A stretch of DNA of 39,701 nt, taken from contig CANFWV010000031.1 of assembly GCA_947450695.1 (NCBI GenBank), positions 1 to 39,701 on the forward strand, given 5' to 3'. Made by a program: the position numbers and the translations under genes. The notes below the pieces were generated by a model. The model was not told the DNA's origin. It worked only from the letters and a program-made list of their open reading frames with translations, and searched no databases. Of the stretch, positions 25,963 to 33,827 are shown piece after piece. Numbering within the stretch: position 1 is the stretch's first letter; the number at the start of each line of letters is the position of its first letter. The stretch is from Comamonadaceae bacterium (lineage in GTDB: Bacteria > Pseudomonadota > Gammaproteobacteria > Burkholderiales > Burkholderiaceae_C).

Positions 25963-27063
25963 ATGGACCACACCGAAGGCTCACCTGACAGGTTGCTGTT
26001 ATTTGGATACCTGCTGTCTGAAACTGGTTTGGGGCAAGGCGCCAGAAACATCGCCCACGCCCTTGAAGCTGGCCGGATCCCTGCAACTTATGTGGCCGCC
26101 AAAATAAAAGACCGGTCCAATGACAAAGAGTTTCTCGGGAAAATAGCCACCCACATTGAGAACAACAACACCTTCAGCGTGTGCGGATTACCTGACGCCC
26201 AAAAATTCCACAGCACCATTCAAGCCTTAGGCTTGAACAAGAAAAATTACCTTTACCCCTCATGGGAGTTAGACAGAGTGCCTTATTCAATGCACTCAGC
26301 TTTAACGGCCTACGACGACATCTTTGTCCCATCCCAATTCATTGCAGACAGTCTTGGCCAGTTCCTTGGACGAGCCATTCAAGTCATCCCGCAACCCGTT
26401 GCTATTCCAGCCGTCACCGCGGCCACCCAAATTTCCGGCGACACCTTAAAAATTTACAGCTACCTTGACTTTGATTCGTGGGTCGCCAGAAAAAATCCGG
26501 AAGGTGTGCTGAAAGCATTCCAATTGGCTTTCCCCTCGAAAGTCGATGACGTCGAGTTAACGCTCAAAGTCAAGGGATACAAAGACCGTGGCGGCCGTGA
26601 AATTCTGCAGAAGTGCAGCCACCTCGACCCAAGAATCAAGCTCATTGACGCCACCTTAGACCGCACGGCGGTAGACAAACTCATGGCGGATTGCCATGTT
26701 TTTTTATCGATGCACCGGTCTGAAGGCTTTGGTTTTGGTCCGGCCGAAGCCCTGGCCGCCGGCAAAATTGTGGTGGCCACCGACTACAGCGGCACGCGTG
26801 ATTTCGTCAACAAAACGACCGGCTACCCGGTGGACTACAAGCTGATACCGGTCAAGCCTGACGAGTACCCCTATGCCGAAAATCAGCTCTGGGCTGACCC
26901 CATGATCGATGCAGCCGCTCACGCCCTGCAAGCCATTTACAGCCATCCCCACGCCGCGTTAGAGCGGGCCATCAATGGCCGCGAATGGATGATTCGCCAC
27001 CACTCATTTGCAGCCACCGGGCAACTGTTGAAATCCCTCTTCGCAACCCAAAGCACTGACTGA
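25963..27063 (+). CDS. Glycosyltransferase family 4 protein
   Basis: A retaining GT-B glycosyltransferase of 366 residues. The N-terminal domain has LLLFGYLLSETGLGQGARNIA, a loop that binds acceptor or donor. The C-terminal domain has LKIYSYLDFDSWVARKNP, then the E-x7-E donor motif in MHRSEGFGFGPAEALAAGKIV, followed by ATDYSGTRDF. It starts immediately after the stop of the upstream gene, so the two are one unit. The unit converges on the long - strand operon (33-base gap to the SapC gene). It likely extends the same surface glycan; donor and acceptor are unknown. Confidence 0.88.
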   Translation: MDHTEGSPDRLLLFGYLLSETGLGQGARNIAHALEAGRIPATYVAAKIKDRSNDKEFLGKIATHIENNNTFSVCGLPDAQKFHSTIQALGLNKKNYLYPSWELDRVPYSMHSALTAYDDIFVPSQFIADSLGQFLGRAIQVIPQPVAIPAVTAATQISGDTLKIYSYLDFDSWVARKNPEGVLKAFQLAFPSKVDDVELTLKVKGYKDRGGREILQKCSHLDPRIKLIDATLDRTAVDKLMADCHVFLSMHRSEGFGFGPAEALAAGKIVVATDYSGTRDFVNKTTGYPVDYKLIPVKPDEYPYAENQLWADPMIDAAAHALQAIYSHPHAALERAINGREWMIRHHSFAATGQLLKSLFATQSTD

Positions 27064-27084
27064 CAGCGCCACATAACTGAGTTC

Positions 27085-27105
27085 CAAGACGGATCTTCAG
27101 TCTTG
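27085..27105. terminator. Hairpin between convergent glycosyltransferase and SapC genes
   Basis: CAAGAC (27085-27090) and GTCTTG (27100-27105) form a 6-bp stem over a 9-base loop exactly at the junction of the two converging units. No T-run follows in either direction, so only weak support for termination. Confidence 0.3.
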
Positions 27106-27885
27106 CGACTCTGCCAAGGACTGCAAAAAGCTGTGAGCGGATGGGTCGATGAACGCCCTGACCTGGGTGGATGCAACTGGGGCAACGGGTGCGGAGAGTT
27201 TGCCTAGCCGCTGCAGCATCGGCCACTGGCCAGTGCTCAGCATTTGCGCATAGGCCAAGGCCAAAGCACCACTGGCTCGCAGAGCGGCAAATTCAGCATT
27301 GGGCAACGCATTGAGCGCCGACTCTTTCACTCGGTGCCAAGGCGCAACCGGCGGCACCACCGCACCATCGGGGTCCCACAACTCCAGCAGCCCTGCGCCA
27401 TGCAACTGGGCCGCGGCTACCGACAGCGCCTGCACCCCCTGCTCAACCTGCTGCAAAAAAGACTGAACCCGTAAAACCTGGGCCGACAAGCGGCCATCCT
27501 CTGCCCAAACCGGCTCCAATCCGGGCGCGGACGAAGGCTCAAGCACCCGCGCCTCAGACAACAAAGCCAACTCACCGGCTTCATGGGTGTCACCATCGGT
27601 TTGCCAGACAAACGGGTGGCCCCGCAAAGCCGCTGGCACATGGCGCGACAACCATTGCCCTTGCGGCCCTACGCAAGCGTTGCTGCCGGGCACGGCCCCC
27701 ATCAATGCCACAACCCGCCAACCGGCGATGCCTTCTGGCACGATCGCAACAGGCAAAGACAAGACCACGCTGGGCAACTCAACAGCCACCAAAGGCACCG
27801 TTTGCAAGTGCCGCGCAAAACCCACACCCTGCGTACGCCGCCACTGCGTGTCGGCGGCTAGGTCTTGAACGCGCTCAAACGTCAT
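27097..27885 (-). CDS. SapC-family protein
   Basis: A 262-residue protein of the SapC family, named after a gene of the Campylobacter fetus S-layer locus; the biochemical role is unknown. Recognisable parts are the early GVGFARHLQTVPLVAVELPSV-type region, EGIAGWRVVALMG, QWLSRHVPAALRGHPFVW (the family's W-x(n)-IP..LR.PF pattern) and the late NALPNAEFAALRASGALALAYAQ. The start is set at ATG 27885; a longer frame to 27912 lies inside the upstream sulfotransferase gene. It is the last gene of the - strand run, overlapping the sulfotransferase end by 11 bases. This context supports a surface-layer role, by association only. Confidence 0.8.
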   Translation of the reverse strand: MTFERVQDLAADTQWRRTQGVGFARHLQTVPLVAVELPSVVLSLPVAIVPEGIAGWRVVALMGAVPGSNACVGPQGQWLSRHVPAALRGHPFVWQTDGDTHEAGELALLSEARVLEPSSAPGLEPVWAEDGRLSAQVLRVQSFLQQVEQGVQALSVAAAQLHGAGLLELWDPDGAVVPPVAPWHRVKESALNALPNAEFAALRASGALALAYAQMLSTGQWPMLQRLGKLSAPVAPVASTQVRAFIDPSAHSFLQSLAESQD

Positions 27886-28549
27886 AAGAAAAACTCTCGA
27901 AATCCTTTTCATAGAACTTCAAAATCATGCCCTTTGTTTCAGGCGTCATCTCGATCGTGGACGAGCTGAGCCCCCCAGGCAAATACGCCTCGCTGGCGTT
28001 CGATTTCTTGATATCAACCGGTGCTGGGGTCGATATTTTGACCTCCTTAAAAAGCTCTTGAACAATGCTGTTAAGACCCTCTTCGAACTTGAATATTTTT
28101 TTGATACCGGGACCAACAAATTCGTGTTGTGGACGAATATGGTTGTCATTCATGAACGGGTTTGACGCGTACTTGTCGAAGACAAATTTAACAAAGGCGT
28201 CAAAGCTAACGGCCTTACCGGCCTGCAATGCCTCTCGCTGCGCCCACACATAGTCAGACTTCATGCGTGCAATGGGATTGCGCACAATGGCGAATGAGTA
28301 GTTAAAGCTCTCCATGTTAAAAATATTTTCAAGCATCGAGTAATGAAAATGCTGGCTGGGGCATTTCAAAATATTCACATCTGGCGCCGCCAAATAGTTG
28401 TTGTAGTTACCAAAGTAAATTTTGCAACCCGTGCTTTGGAAATAGTTAATGATGGATGTGCCACCAGACTTCGGGATGAACGATTGCAAAATATTAATGA
28501 ACTGCGGCTCTTTATTTTTGCGATTGATGGGAATGCTAATGACTGGCAT
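27875..28549 (-). CDS. Sulfotransferase family 2-type protein
   Basis: A 224-residue P-loop-like sulfotransferase, expected to move sulfate from PAPS onto a sugar hydroxyl. The 5'-phosphosulfate loop is FIPKSGGTSIINYF (about residues 24-37) and the 3'-phosphate motif is AIVRNPIARMKSDYVW (about 87-102). The layout matches the Sulfotransfer_2 family of carbohydrate sulfotransferases. No signal peptide or membrane helix is visible, so it should work in the cytoplasm. DNA here is visibly more AT-rich than in the flanking housekeeping genes. It sits 37 bases after another sulfotransferase, in the same operon as an APS kinase that can supply the donor. Confidence 0.85.
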   Translation of the reverse strand: MPVISIPINRKNKEPQFINILQSFIPKSGGTSIINYFQSTGCKIYFGNYNNYLAAPDVNILKCPSQHFHYSMLENIFNMESFNYSFAIVRNPIARMKSDYVWAQREALQAGKAVSFDAFVKFVFDKYASNPFMNDNHIRPQHEFVGPGIKKIFKFEEGLNSIVQELFKEVKISTPAPVDIKKSNASEAYLPGGLSSSTIEMTPETKGMILKFYEKDFESFSYDV

Positions 28550-28586
28550 GACTTTTAGTCCTCTTTAAAGTTTAAATATCAATCAA

Positions 28587-29588
28587 TCACGCAGCACTTT
28601 TAAAATACTGCGCAAGTAATTTTTGAGTGCTCAACGACAGCTCTGACGCGCAAGCCTCTGTGAAATTTTGGAATTCCGTGCACCCAAGCTCTTCATGAAA
28701 ATAATCGATCTGGCTGTCGAAAAATTCATCGCCATACGTCTCCCCCAACCAGTTATTTTCAGCACGTAATATCGGTAGATATTTTTGAAGTTCACTTTGA
28801 CGCAGGTGAAACTTACGCGCTTTGAACTTCGCGAAAATATCGTGCTCCATCAAAAATTGGTTCTTGATAGCCGCCCCATTCACGAGGGTCTCTCGATGAA
28901 CAAAATCAGCAAATCGCACCACCGCATCGGCAACACGTTCATTGGTCGATTCAGCGTCTAGCTTGAGGTTGAGCTCCCTCAGTTGAGCCCAGTTGACAAA
29001 CGCGGCAAGCAAGCCGCCAGGTTGTTGAAGCAGCGCATCAAACGAAAATAGATCGATATCCGGAAACACAGACGTGACGTTTTGGAGCAGTGGCTTCACA
29101 AAACCACGCTGACGTACAAACTCTGCAAACACCTGATCTCTTGTCCAGTTGGGCCCCCGGTAGCCGGCAATCCGCTGAGCGACGATGGAGTCAACCCAAG
29201 CCCTTATTTTTCTGACAAATAACGCTGTATGAATGTCATAGCCTTGTTCAACAAAAAATCGCTTGCAATCCGCCAGCTCGTTATTGTCGAAACGCGATAT
29301 TTCTTCAGCTGTGATGAGCAGCGTTTGGCCGCTCGACTTCTGCAAGTAGGCGGCTAGCTTGTCTCGTTCTTTTCTTCGGACTTCTGCGGGAGACCTTGCA
29401 CTGAAGAGCATCAACATCAACCGCGAATGGTTGGTGTCTTTGTAAATTTTCCCTGACAGGCCTTTTAAGGTGAACGTGAGGTAATCGATTGAATTTTCAG
29501 CCAAGACTTCTGAATTTAGCGAAAGCGCCTTTTGAAGAGTAGTCGACCCCGTTTTGTGCAAACCACAAAACATCAATAATGTCTTCAT
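28587..29588 (-). CDS. Sulfotransferase-like P-loop protein
   Basis: A 333-residue protein beginning MKTLLMFCGLHKTGSTTLQK, the 5'-phosphosulfate-binding loop of sulfotransferases. IHTALFVRKIRAWVDSIVAQ at about residues 119-138 corresponds to the 3'-phosphate-binding region (R-x-P-type motif, here R-K-I-R). The rest is helical and polar with no membrane segment. It is more distant from the known groups than its neighbour, and the target could be a glycan or another small molecule. Only one base separates it from the acyl carrier protein stop, so co-translation is likely. Confidence 0.78.
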   Translation of the reverse strand: MKTLLMFCGLHKTGSTTLQKALSLNSEVLAENSIDYLTFTLKGLSGKIYKDTNHSRLMLMLFSARSPAEVRRKERDKLAAYLQKSSGQTLLITAEEISRFDNNELADCKRFFVEQGYDIHTALFVRKIRAWVDSIVAQRIAGYRGPNWTRDQVFAEFVRQRGFVKPLLQNVTSVFPDIDLFSFDALLQQPGGLLAAFVNWAQLRELNLKLDAESTNERVADAVVRFADFVHRETLVNGAAIKNQFLMEHDIFAKFKARKFHLRQSELQKYLPILRAENNWLGETYGDEFFDSQIDYFHEELGCTEFQNFTEACASELSLSTQKLLAQYFKSAA

Positions 29589-29589
29589 A

Positions 29590-29868
29590 TCAGGAAGCCA
29601 AATGAAGTTTTAACTTCAAAAAGTCAGCTAAGTTTTCAACCGAATGAATCTTTTGAATTTCACTCTCAGCCACTTCCAGATCTAACTCCAGCTCAAGCCA
29701 AATACTGAGCTCCATGCGCGCTAAAGAGTCCATTCCCAAATCAACAAAGCTGGAATCAAGCTCTGCATAAACCAGCTTGCTAAGCTCTTCGCGCGTGAGA
29801 AAAACAAGCGGATTGGCCAGCAACGCCCTGATGACAATTTCTTTTGATTGAGTTGGCATAGCAGTCAT
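29590..29868 (-). CDS. Acyl carrier protein
   Basis: A 92-residue carrier with the phosphopantetheine attachment motif VDLGMDSLARMELSIWL; Ser48 is the attachment site. Upstream VIRALLANPLVFLTREELSK and downstream IHSVENLADFLKLKLHL fit the four-helix fold. It is not the fatty-acid-synthesis AcpP (different helix I, not next to fabF), so it is a dedicated carrier. Its start overlaps the hydrolase stop by one base (TAATG), and the AMP-forming ligase two genes upstream is the likely loading enzyme. Confidence 0.9.
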   Translation of the reverse strand: MTAMPTQSKEIVIRALLANPLVFLTREELSKLVYAELDSSFVDLGMDSLARMELSIWLELELDLEVAESEIQKIHSVENLADFLKLKLHLAS

Positions 29869-30725
29869 TACTTAAGAAGCATCATTTTAAAAAACTGCAT
29901 CAATTGATTTTTGCTATACAAGCTGTACAGAATGTCATGGTTGTCCAATCCCTTGACAGACAAAAACTTGCACGCTGGCAGAAATTTTTTCAAAGTTTGG
30001 GCACCGGTCACATCCGACGGATGCAGTTCACCGAAGACACACACCAACTCGGTTTGAGTTGAACTTACTTGATCAGCCACAAAACGATCGAAATCCCGCT
30101 TCAACTCCGTATCAATATCACAGGCTGCTGGAAATCGATCGTATTCAGACGGGTGCATGCCACCGATGGACACGGCACGTCGGGAGCCCAGCAAAACACC
30201 CGCATACAGCGCCGCTGCTCCACCAGAGCTACATCCCATGCTCAGGGTATGTTCATACTCATTCAGGTTTAGATCGTTGCCAATGCGCGCTGGCAACTCA
30301 CTCAAATTGTTAACGTAACCGGTCACGCCCTGCATATACGCAGATTTAGATGGGTCGCGCAAGATGAGCACATCAAATAGCGTCTCTGGCAAAAACTGCA
30401 AAAAGAGTGCCGTCGGCAACATCATTCTGTCGGCGTTGCCACAAAAACAAACCAGCAGTAATTTCTTTTTCAATGGATTTTTAGGCCCCTTGTATAGACA
30501 GGCACTGCCACCAAAATTAATGCGCTTGTAAGCTCGCACAACGGCAGAGCCTACCGCCATCATCTTGATATTTTTTTCAATATAAGGAACCGCTTTTTCT
30601 GGCAGATGCGCCCTCATTTCCCAAAGTGCGGCCACCTCTGGCGGCGCGTACTCAATGTCAATATCAATCAGTTTCCGGTAGATCTCTGATTGCTTGGTCA
30701 AGCCCGTAAAAACTGTCTCAATCAT
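29868..30725 (-). CDS. Alpha/beta hydrolase (thioesterase or acyltransferase-like)
   Basis: A 285-residue protein with a clear nucleophile elbow LSMGCSSGGAAALYAG (Ser166 in G-C-S-S-G). A probable acid lies in FGELHPSDV and a probable catalytic His at 263 (GLDNHDILYSLY). The N-terminal 80 residues are helical and do not match a common family. LLLVCFCGNADRMMLP starts the fold core and may form the oxyanion site. Between an AMP-forming ligase and an acyl carrier protein, it most plausibly releases or transfers an acyl group. No secretion signal is seen. Confidence 0.75.
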   Translation of the reverse strand: MIETVFTGLTKQSEIYRKLIDIDIEYAPPEVAALWEMRAHLPEKAVPYIEKNIKMMAVGSAVVRAYKRINFGGSACLYKGPKNPLKKKLLLVCFCGNADRMMLPTALFLQFLPETLFDVLILRDPSKSAYMQGVTGYVNNLSELPARIGNDLNLNEYEHTLSMGCSSGGAAALYAGVLLGSRRAVSIGGMHPSEYDRFPAACDIDTELKRDFDRFVADQVSSTQTELVCVFGELHPSDVTGAQTLKKFLPACKFLSVKGLDNHDILYSLYSKNQLMQFFKMMLLK

Positions 30726-30730
30726 TTGAA

Positions 30731-32191
30731 CTACCTAACAAAATTTCCCGCCAGCGCCGTCCGCAATACCTTGCCTTGAGGATTGCGGGGAATCGCAGGG
30801 ACTTGCACTACTTTTCGGGGGGCACGGATGCCTAAGGACTGACGGCAATACGCGGCCAGATCATCTAGATTCATCTCATCGGCCGCCACCACAGCCAAAG
30901 CCGGTATGGCACCGTGTGACTTTGAGCGCATTGAAAAAGCAGCGCACTCCAAAACACCCGGAAAGCTCATGGCCGCTTTTTCAATTTCAGCCGGAAAGAT
31001 ATTGATGCCGTTCATGATCATCATGTCGTCTGCGCGGCCGTGGTACAGCAGCATGCCGCTGTCGGTCAGGGTGCCCACGTCACCCGGGTAAAACCAGCCG
31101 TCTTTGAAGTGCTTGGCGTTCAGCGCGTCGTCAAACAAATAGCCTTTGATGCAGATGTCGCTTTGGATGCCGATCACACCCCTTTCTCCGTTCGGGGCGA
31201 CTTGTCCGTCAGCCAAGACAATCTTCACGCTGACGCCTGGGACGGGAATTCCAACGCTGTCTGGGTCAACCTCTAAATCCTCATATGTCGCCCTAGAGAT
31301 GACGCTTGACTCCGTTGAACCGTAGCGTATGGACACTTTTTGAGTCAACTTCTGCCGAATTTCGGCCAGCAAACCCACTTCAATCTTCGAGCCTGACAAG
31401 ACAATCTGAACATGCCTCCAATAGTCAGCGTCCATGTCGGTCTGATTGAGCAATTGACGAACTTGATAAGCCGATATAAAAAGTTGCGTCACGCCGTACC
31501 GTTGGCAAACGGTCTCCGTACTGTCCTCCACAGAAAAAACCATCACCCCAGCCGAAAACAATGACAGAAAAAACCAGCGCTTGCCAATGTTGTATTCAAC
31601 GGACGTTTTTTGATAAATGACCGGATGATTTTTCTCGATGCCTCCGGTCATGCAAACGTACAACTTAAGGAGCACGTCTTGGTCCACCGGAATCAGTTTT
31701 TGACTCCCCGTGGTTCCTGAGCTGGTCAACACAATCAGTGCGTCTTCAGCAACGCCAAAGTCATCTATCCATGCAGTGGCTTGTGTCGCAATGTCTTGCG
31801 CATAGTTCAGGTGGACAACAGGTGCGCCGGACACACCGGCCAAGCCGGGCTCAAGCAACTGCCAGTTCAAGGGCAGCCTGTCGGCCAGCAGCTGATTCGT
31901 GGCCGTCGACTCAAATGACGGTAAGCAGATTTGGCGGCATCCCATCTTGACCAAGGCCAACGACACCAGTGAATGCACGTACTGGTCTTTGATGGTGATA
32001 GAAACCCAGTGGCCGGGCTGAACACCTTGCGCTCGCATGAAGCGTTCAGTCTTCAAAATATCTGTCCAAAACGCACCGTAGCGAACCTCAACACCACTGG
32101 TGATGACGCACACGCGGTCTGCATTTTCAAGCGCAATGGACTGAAAGGCCTGGATAAAACTCGGCCGCGCAGGGGTGAGCGTCGACACCAT
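30731..32191 (-). CDS. AMP-forming acyl-CoA/acyl-ACP ligase
   Basis: An adenylate-forming enzyme that activates a carboxylic acid with ATP and hands it to CoA or a carrier thiol. The motifs in order are ALIVLTSSGTTGSQKLIP (phosphate-binding A3), SIRYGSTESSVISRATYED (A5), DGWFYPGDVGTL (A7), YHGRADDMMIMNGINIFPAE (A8) and PRNPQGKVLR (A10, with the catalytic Lys). Length 486 is slightly short but complete. The ATG at 32191 overlaps the TGA of the Bug-like gene by one base (TGATG); a GTG at 32194 is also possible. The dedicated ACP gene just downstream is the likely partner. The acid substrate is unknown. Confidence 0.92.
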   Translation of the reverse strand: MVSTLTPARPSFIQAFQSIALENADRVCVITSGVEVRYGAFWTDILKTERFMRAQGVQPGHWVSITIKDQYVHSLVSLALVKMGCRQICLPSFESTATNQLLADRLPLNWQLLEPGLAGVSGAPVVHLNYAQDIATQATAWIDDFGVAEDALIVLTSSGTTGSQKLIPVDQDVLLKLYVCMTGGIEKNHPVIYQKTSVEYNIGKRWFFLSLFSAGVMVFSVEDSTETVCQRYGVTQLFISAYQVRQLLNQTDMDADYWRHVQIVLSGSKIEVGLLAEIRQKLTQKVSIRYGSTESSVISRATYEDLEVDPDSVGIPVPGVSVKIVLADGQVAPNGERGVIGIQSDICIKGYLFDDALNAKHFKDGWFYPGDVGTLTDSGMLLYHGRADDMMIMNGINIFPAEIEKAAMSFPGVLECAAFSMRSKSHGAIPALAVVAADEMNLDDLAAYCRQSLGIRAPRKVVQVPAIPRNPQGKVLRTALAGNFVR

Positions 32192-33219
32192 CACGCCATC
32201 CCGATACTGTGTAAAACGTCTTTGCTTTTTTTGATTTCAGACGCCACAAATAGCTTGGACTCTTCATGATTCCGATAAGCCGGTATGAGCCCCACATTCA
32301 CAAAAATATCTTTGAAATCCGGGTCCTTCAAATAGCTTTCAATCTTTTGTTCACACTCACGAATAAAACCAAATGGCGCCTCTTTGGCCACGAAAAGGCC
32401 GATCCAGCCTTCATGGTCAAAGCGTCCAAAGCCTTGCTCTTGGACCGTTGGGCTGTTTGGTAGATTTTTCATCCGCGTGTTGGACAACACCGAGAGCACT
32501 TTGAGGTCGCCGCGTTCCAAAAAAGGCGCTAAGTTTTTCCAGCTGTTGATGCCGAAACTCAGCCTGTCGGCGGCCAGATCAACTACGCCTTGCGGGCTTC
32601 GGTATGGCACATGGGTCGCCTGCACCTGCAGCCGCTTCAACAACAACTCACCGGCGATGTGGTTAGCACTGCCAATGTCCTCGGCAGCGTAGGTCAGCGG
32701 CTGTCCACTTTGCTGCGCTAGCACTTGCAACTGCGCCAGGTTATTGGCTTTTGAATTTTTATGCGCCACCAGCAGCATTGGGACATTGGCCAGCGTGCAG
32801 ATCGGCACCAAGTCAGTGGCGGTTGAGAAACCAGTCGGGGCTTTCACCAAATGCGGCGTATTGCAAATCAAGCCCGAAGTAGCCATCAACAACGTGTTCC
32901 CCAGTGCTTGCCGTTTGATCACTTCATTCACCGCAATCACACCGCCGCCCCCGGTGACGTTTTGCACGTGAAAAGCATCGGCTTGGCCGTCCGGCATCAG
33001 CTGCGCTAATTTTCGGCCCACCATGTCAACCGCACTGCCGGCCGAAAAGGGCACCACCAGCGTGACCGGTGCTGCAGCGGCAGCCAACTTGGCAGCCCCC
33101 GAACCACTGGCCACCAACATGGCCATCAACCGGGCTATCGCGCTTCGACGGGAACTCAGTCCCTGATTCACTTCGCTGTTCATTTCCCTACGCACGTCCC
33201 AACTCTCTTTCATCGTCAT
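32191..33219 (-). CDS. Bug-family solute-binding receptor inside the glycan operon
   Basis: A 342-residue Bug/TctC-type periplasmic receptor. The first about 50 residues are a long N-region plus hydrophobic signal (RRSAIARLMAMLVASGSGAA). The family blocks are TLVVPFSAGSAVDMVGRKLAQ, VQNVTGGGGVIAVNEV, LLMATSGLICNTPHLV, THVPYRSPQGVVDLAADRLS and SPTVQEQGFG. It differs from its paralogue at 23860 in the first binding loop (PFSAGSAVD against PFTPGASND). It has no TctA/TctB partner and lies, overlapping by 4 bases on each side or nearly so, between cysC and the acyl ligase, an unusual setting for this family. Confidence 0.88.
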   Translation of the reverse strand: MTMKESWDVRREMNSEVNQGLSSRRSAIARLMAMLVASGSGAAKLAAAAAPVTLVVPFSAGSAVDMVGRKLAQLMPDGQADAFHVQNVTGGGGVIAVNEVIKRQALGNTLLMATSGLICNTPHLVKAPTGFSTATDLVPICTLANVPMLLVAHKNSKANNLAQLQVLAQQSGQPLTYAAEDIGSANHIAGELLLKRLQVQATHVPYRSPQGVVDLAADRLSFGINSWKNLAPFLERGDLKVLSVLSNTRMKNLPNSPTVQEQGFGRFDHEGWIGLFVAKEAPFGFIRECEQKIESYLKDPDFKDIFVNVGLIPAYRNHEESKLFVASEIKKSKDVLHSIGMA

Positions 33220-33827
33220 TCATCCAAAGCCATCAACACCAAATTAGTCACCGCCGCATCAAAGTTAGCGCTGGTGCTGATCACCTCGTAATAGGCATCC
33301 GCAGGGGCTTCGTACGGACTGTTGATGCCGGTCATGTTCGGAATTTTTCCAGTCCGCGCTTGCTGGTACAGCCCTTTCACGTCGCGTTGCTCACACACCT
33401 CTAGCGGTGTGCTCACATAGACCTCAAAAAAATTCTCTGGCCCAATCAGTTCACGGGCTAATTCACGCTCCCTTTTGAAGGGGGAAATAAAGGCCGCCAT
33501 GACCACCATCCCGGCGTCCATCATCAAGCGGGCCACCTCGCTGATGCGACGGATGTTCTCTGCCCTGTCCGCCTCAGAAAAGCCCAAGTCTTTGTTCAAA
33601 CCGTGCCGGATGTTGTCACCGTCCAAAATGTAAGTGCGCATACCCAAGCGATGCAACCGCGCCTCCAGCGCATTGGCCAGGGTCGACTTCCCCGAACCCG
33701 ACAAGCCGGTGAACCAAATCACCTTGCCTTTGTGCTCATTCAGGCGTTCACGGTCGGCCCGCGCCACCGTGAACGATTGCGCATGAATATTCTGGCCAAT
33801 GACAGCCTTGACTTGTTTCTTGCTCAT
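33216..33827 (-). CDS. cysC: Adenylylsulfate kinase
   Basis: It phosphorylates adenosine 5'-phosphosulfate to PAPS, the sulfate donor of sulfotransferases. The 203-residue chain shows the P-loop WFTGLSGSGKSTLANALE, then YILDGDNIRHGLNKDLGF, RAENIRRISEVARLMMDAG, AAFISPFKRERELAR and VSTPLEVCEQRDVKGLY, all diagnostic. It has no fused sulfurylase, so ATP sulfurylase must be encoded elsewhere. Overlaps of 4 bases with the genes on both sides place it inside the glycan operon, where its PAPS would feed the two downstream sulfotransferases rather than, or as well as, cysteine synthesis. Confidence 0.96.
   Translation of the reverse strand: MSKKQVKAVIGQNIHAQSFTVARADRERLNEHKGKVIWFTGLSGSGKSTLANALEARLHRLGMRTYILDGDNIRHGLNKDLGFSEADRAENIRRISEVARLMMDAGMVVMAAFISPFKRERELARELIGPENFFEVYVSTPLEVCEQRDVKGLYQQARTGKIPNMTGINSPYEAPADAYYEVISTSANFDAAVTNLVLMALDE

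Noticed and set aside
29590..32191. An exosortase A / PEP-CTERM locus
   Set aside because: No exosortase, PEP-CTERM tail or chain-length protein is present in the window; only the ligase, hydrolase and carrier are reminiscent.
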